Positions 13,653 to 14,186 of a DNA stretch of 14,186 bases are shown here, piece by piece. Position numbers and translations under genes: made by a program. The stretch is taken from positions 1 through 14,186 of the forward strand of contig JALNXZ010000012.1 in assembly GCA_023230125.1 (NCBI GenBank), written 5' to 3'. Source of the DNA: Bacteroidales bacterium. Its GTDB lineage: Bacteria > Bacteroidota > Bacteroidia > Bacteroidales > UBA1402. Below the pieces are notes generated by a model. It saw only the letters and a program-made list of their open reading frames with translations. It did not search any database and had not been told where the DNA came from. Each line of letters opens with the position of its first letter. The stretch's first letter is position 1.

Positions 13653-13660
13653 TACTTTTG
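13653..13660 (+). promoter_or_regulatory. -7 box for the YhcC-like radical SAM gene
   Basis: TACTTTTG matches TAnnTTTG. Transcription would begin near 13665, leaving a leader of about 60 nt before the ATG at 13724. A 10-codon ATG frame (13695-13727) lies in the leader and ends across the gene start. Confidence 0.55.
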
Positions 13661-13723
13661 CACAACTTTTAAAGACTTGAAACGAAGACCAAGCATGAAG
13701 AGATCACTTCCCTCTGGAATAAA

Positions 13724-14186
13724 ATGATGCAAAAGCCGCTCTATAGAAAATTTCAGGACTTTCTGAATGAAAGTTTTGATTATAAAATTCAGAAAATTTC
13801 CGTGAATGCAGGATTCACCTGCCCAAACAGGGATGGAAACAAAGGTTTCGGAGGTTGCACCTATTGCAACAACCAGACTTTCAATCCGGACTACTGCGAA
13901 ACAGACAAAAGCATCACCATGCAATTACAGGAAGGGATCCGCTTTTTTTCCAGAAAATATTCACAAATGAATTATTTGGCTTATTTCCAAGCATATACTA
14001 ATACATACGGAGCACTTGAACATCTGAAGTCCTTATATGAAGAAGCACTCCAGGTTCCAGGAGTTAAAGGGTTGGTCATTGGAACAAGGCCCGATTGCAT
14101 GACTGAAAACTTGCTGGATTATTTGGAAGATCTATCCAAAAACAAGTTCCTGTTGATTGAATATGGTCTGGAATCCACAAAAGACG
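13724..14186 (+). CDS. TIGR01212/YhcC-type radical SAM protein (5' part only)
   Basis: Radical SAM enzyme of the YhcC family, whose substrate is not established. About 154 codons are visible before the window ends. Start is ATG 13724 (or the next codon, ATG 13727): an in-frame TAA at 13670 and no other start codon in between rule out a longer form. The N-terminus MMQKPLYRKFQDFLNESF is followed by KISVNAGFTCPNRDG (24-38) and GGCTYCNNQTFNP (43-55). Cys33, Cys45 and Cys48 form the family's cluster motif, C-x11-C-x2-C, instead of the usual CxxxCxxC. YFQAYTNTYG (about 84-93) and VIGTRPDC are also typical. The rest of the barrel is outside the window. The gene is divergent from the S9 peptidase unit. 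Confidence 0.88.
   Translation, partial: MMQKPLYRKFQDFLNESFDYKIQKISVNAGFTCPNRDGNKGFGGCTYCNNQTFNPDYCETDKSITMQLQEGIRFFSRKYSQMNYLAYFQAYTNTYGALEHLKSLYEEALQVPGVKGLVIGTRPDCMTENLLDYLEDLSKNKFLLIEYGLESTKD

Noticed and set aside
1..14186. CRISPR arrays, tRNA or rRNA genes, transposase or integrase genes, a novel defence cassette
   Set aside because: None was seen on either strand; the gene content is housekeeping and envelope metabolism.

Overview
The window reads as ordinary chromosome from a member of the Bacteroidota, most likely a Bacteroidales species. The evidence is the repeated promoter element TAnnTTTG just upstream of most gene starts, the scarcity of strong Shine-Dalgarno sites, and the gene families present: a DPP-IV type S9 peptidase, a PhoA-type alkaline phosphatase with Bacteroides-like sequence, a cyclophilin with a long insertion, and an Ada-derived DNA methyltransferase. 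No plasmid, phage, integrase, CRISPR array, tRNA or rRNA gene was seen. Both ends cut through genes.

Layout, left to right: the 5' part of a DEAD-box RNA helicase (minus) with a long leader carrying a 9-codon open frame and a hairpin; a poorly explained stretch at 643-891; a secreted two-domain SGNH hydrolase with a damaged second hydrolase domain (minus); an Ada/Ogt-type O6-alkylguanine methyltransferase (plus) that overlaps, tail to tail, an exported alkaline phosphatase (minus); a sugar-phosphate nucleotidyltransferase (minus) with a clear terminator; an exported peptidyl-prolyl isomerase (plus); a hexapeptide acyltransferase (minus); a divergent pair of rRNA methyltransferases, RsmF-like (minus) and RsmI-like (plus); a three-gene minus-strand unit consisting of S9 peptidase, lipA and a membrane-anchored Nudix-like protein; and the 5' part of a YhcC-type radical SAM protein (plus).

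Functional links are modest. The two rRNA methyltransferases belong to families that modify neighbouring positions of the 16S decoding helix. The phosphatase, esterase-like protein, peptidase and prolyl isomerase are all exported and fit an envelope or nutrient-scavenging role. Several starts suggested by the longest open frames are too far upstream, because they begin in or before a promoter element; corrected starts are given for the isomerase (5890), the RsmF-like gene (8880) and the RsmI-like gene (9102).

The least expected signal is a hairpin repeat of about 67 bp present twice (2154-2219 and 8993-9059), both times between divergently transcribed genes. The flanking blocks are conserved while the stem sequence differs but still pairs. 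Other points of interest are a degenerate hydrolase domain without its nucleophile, a Nudix-fold protein without a Nudix box, and an Ada protein reduced to a remnant of its DNA-binding domain.
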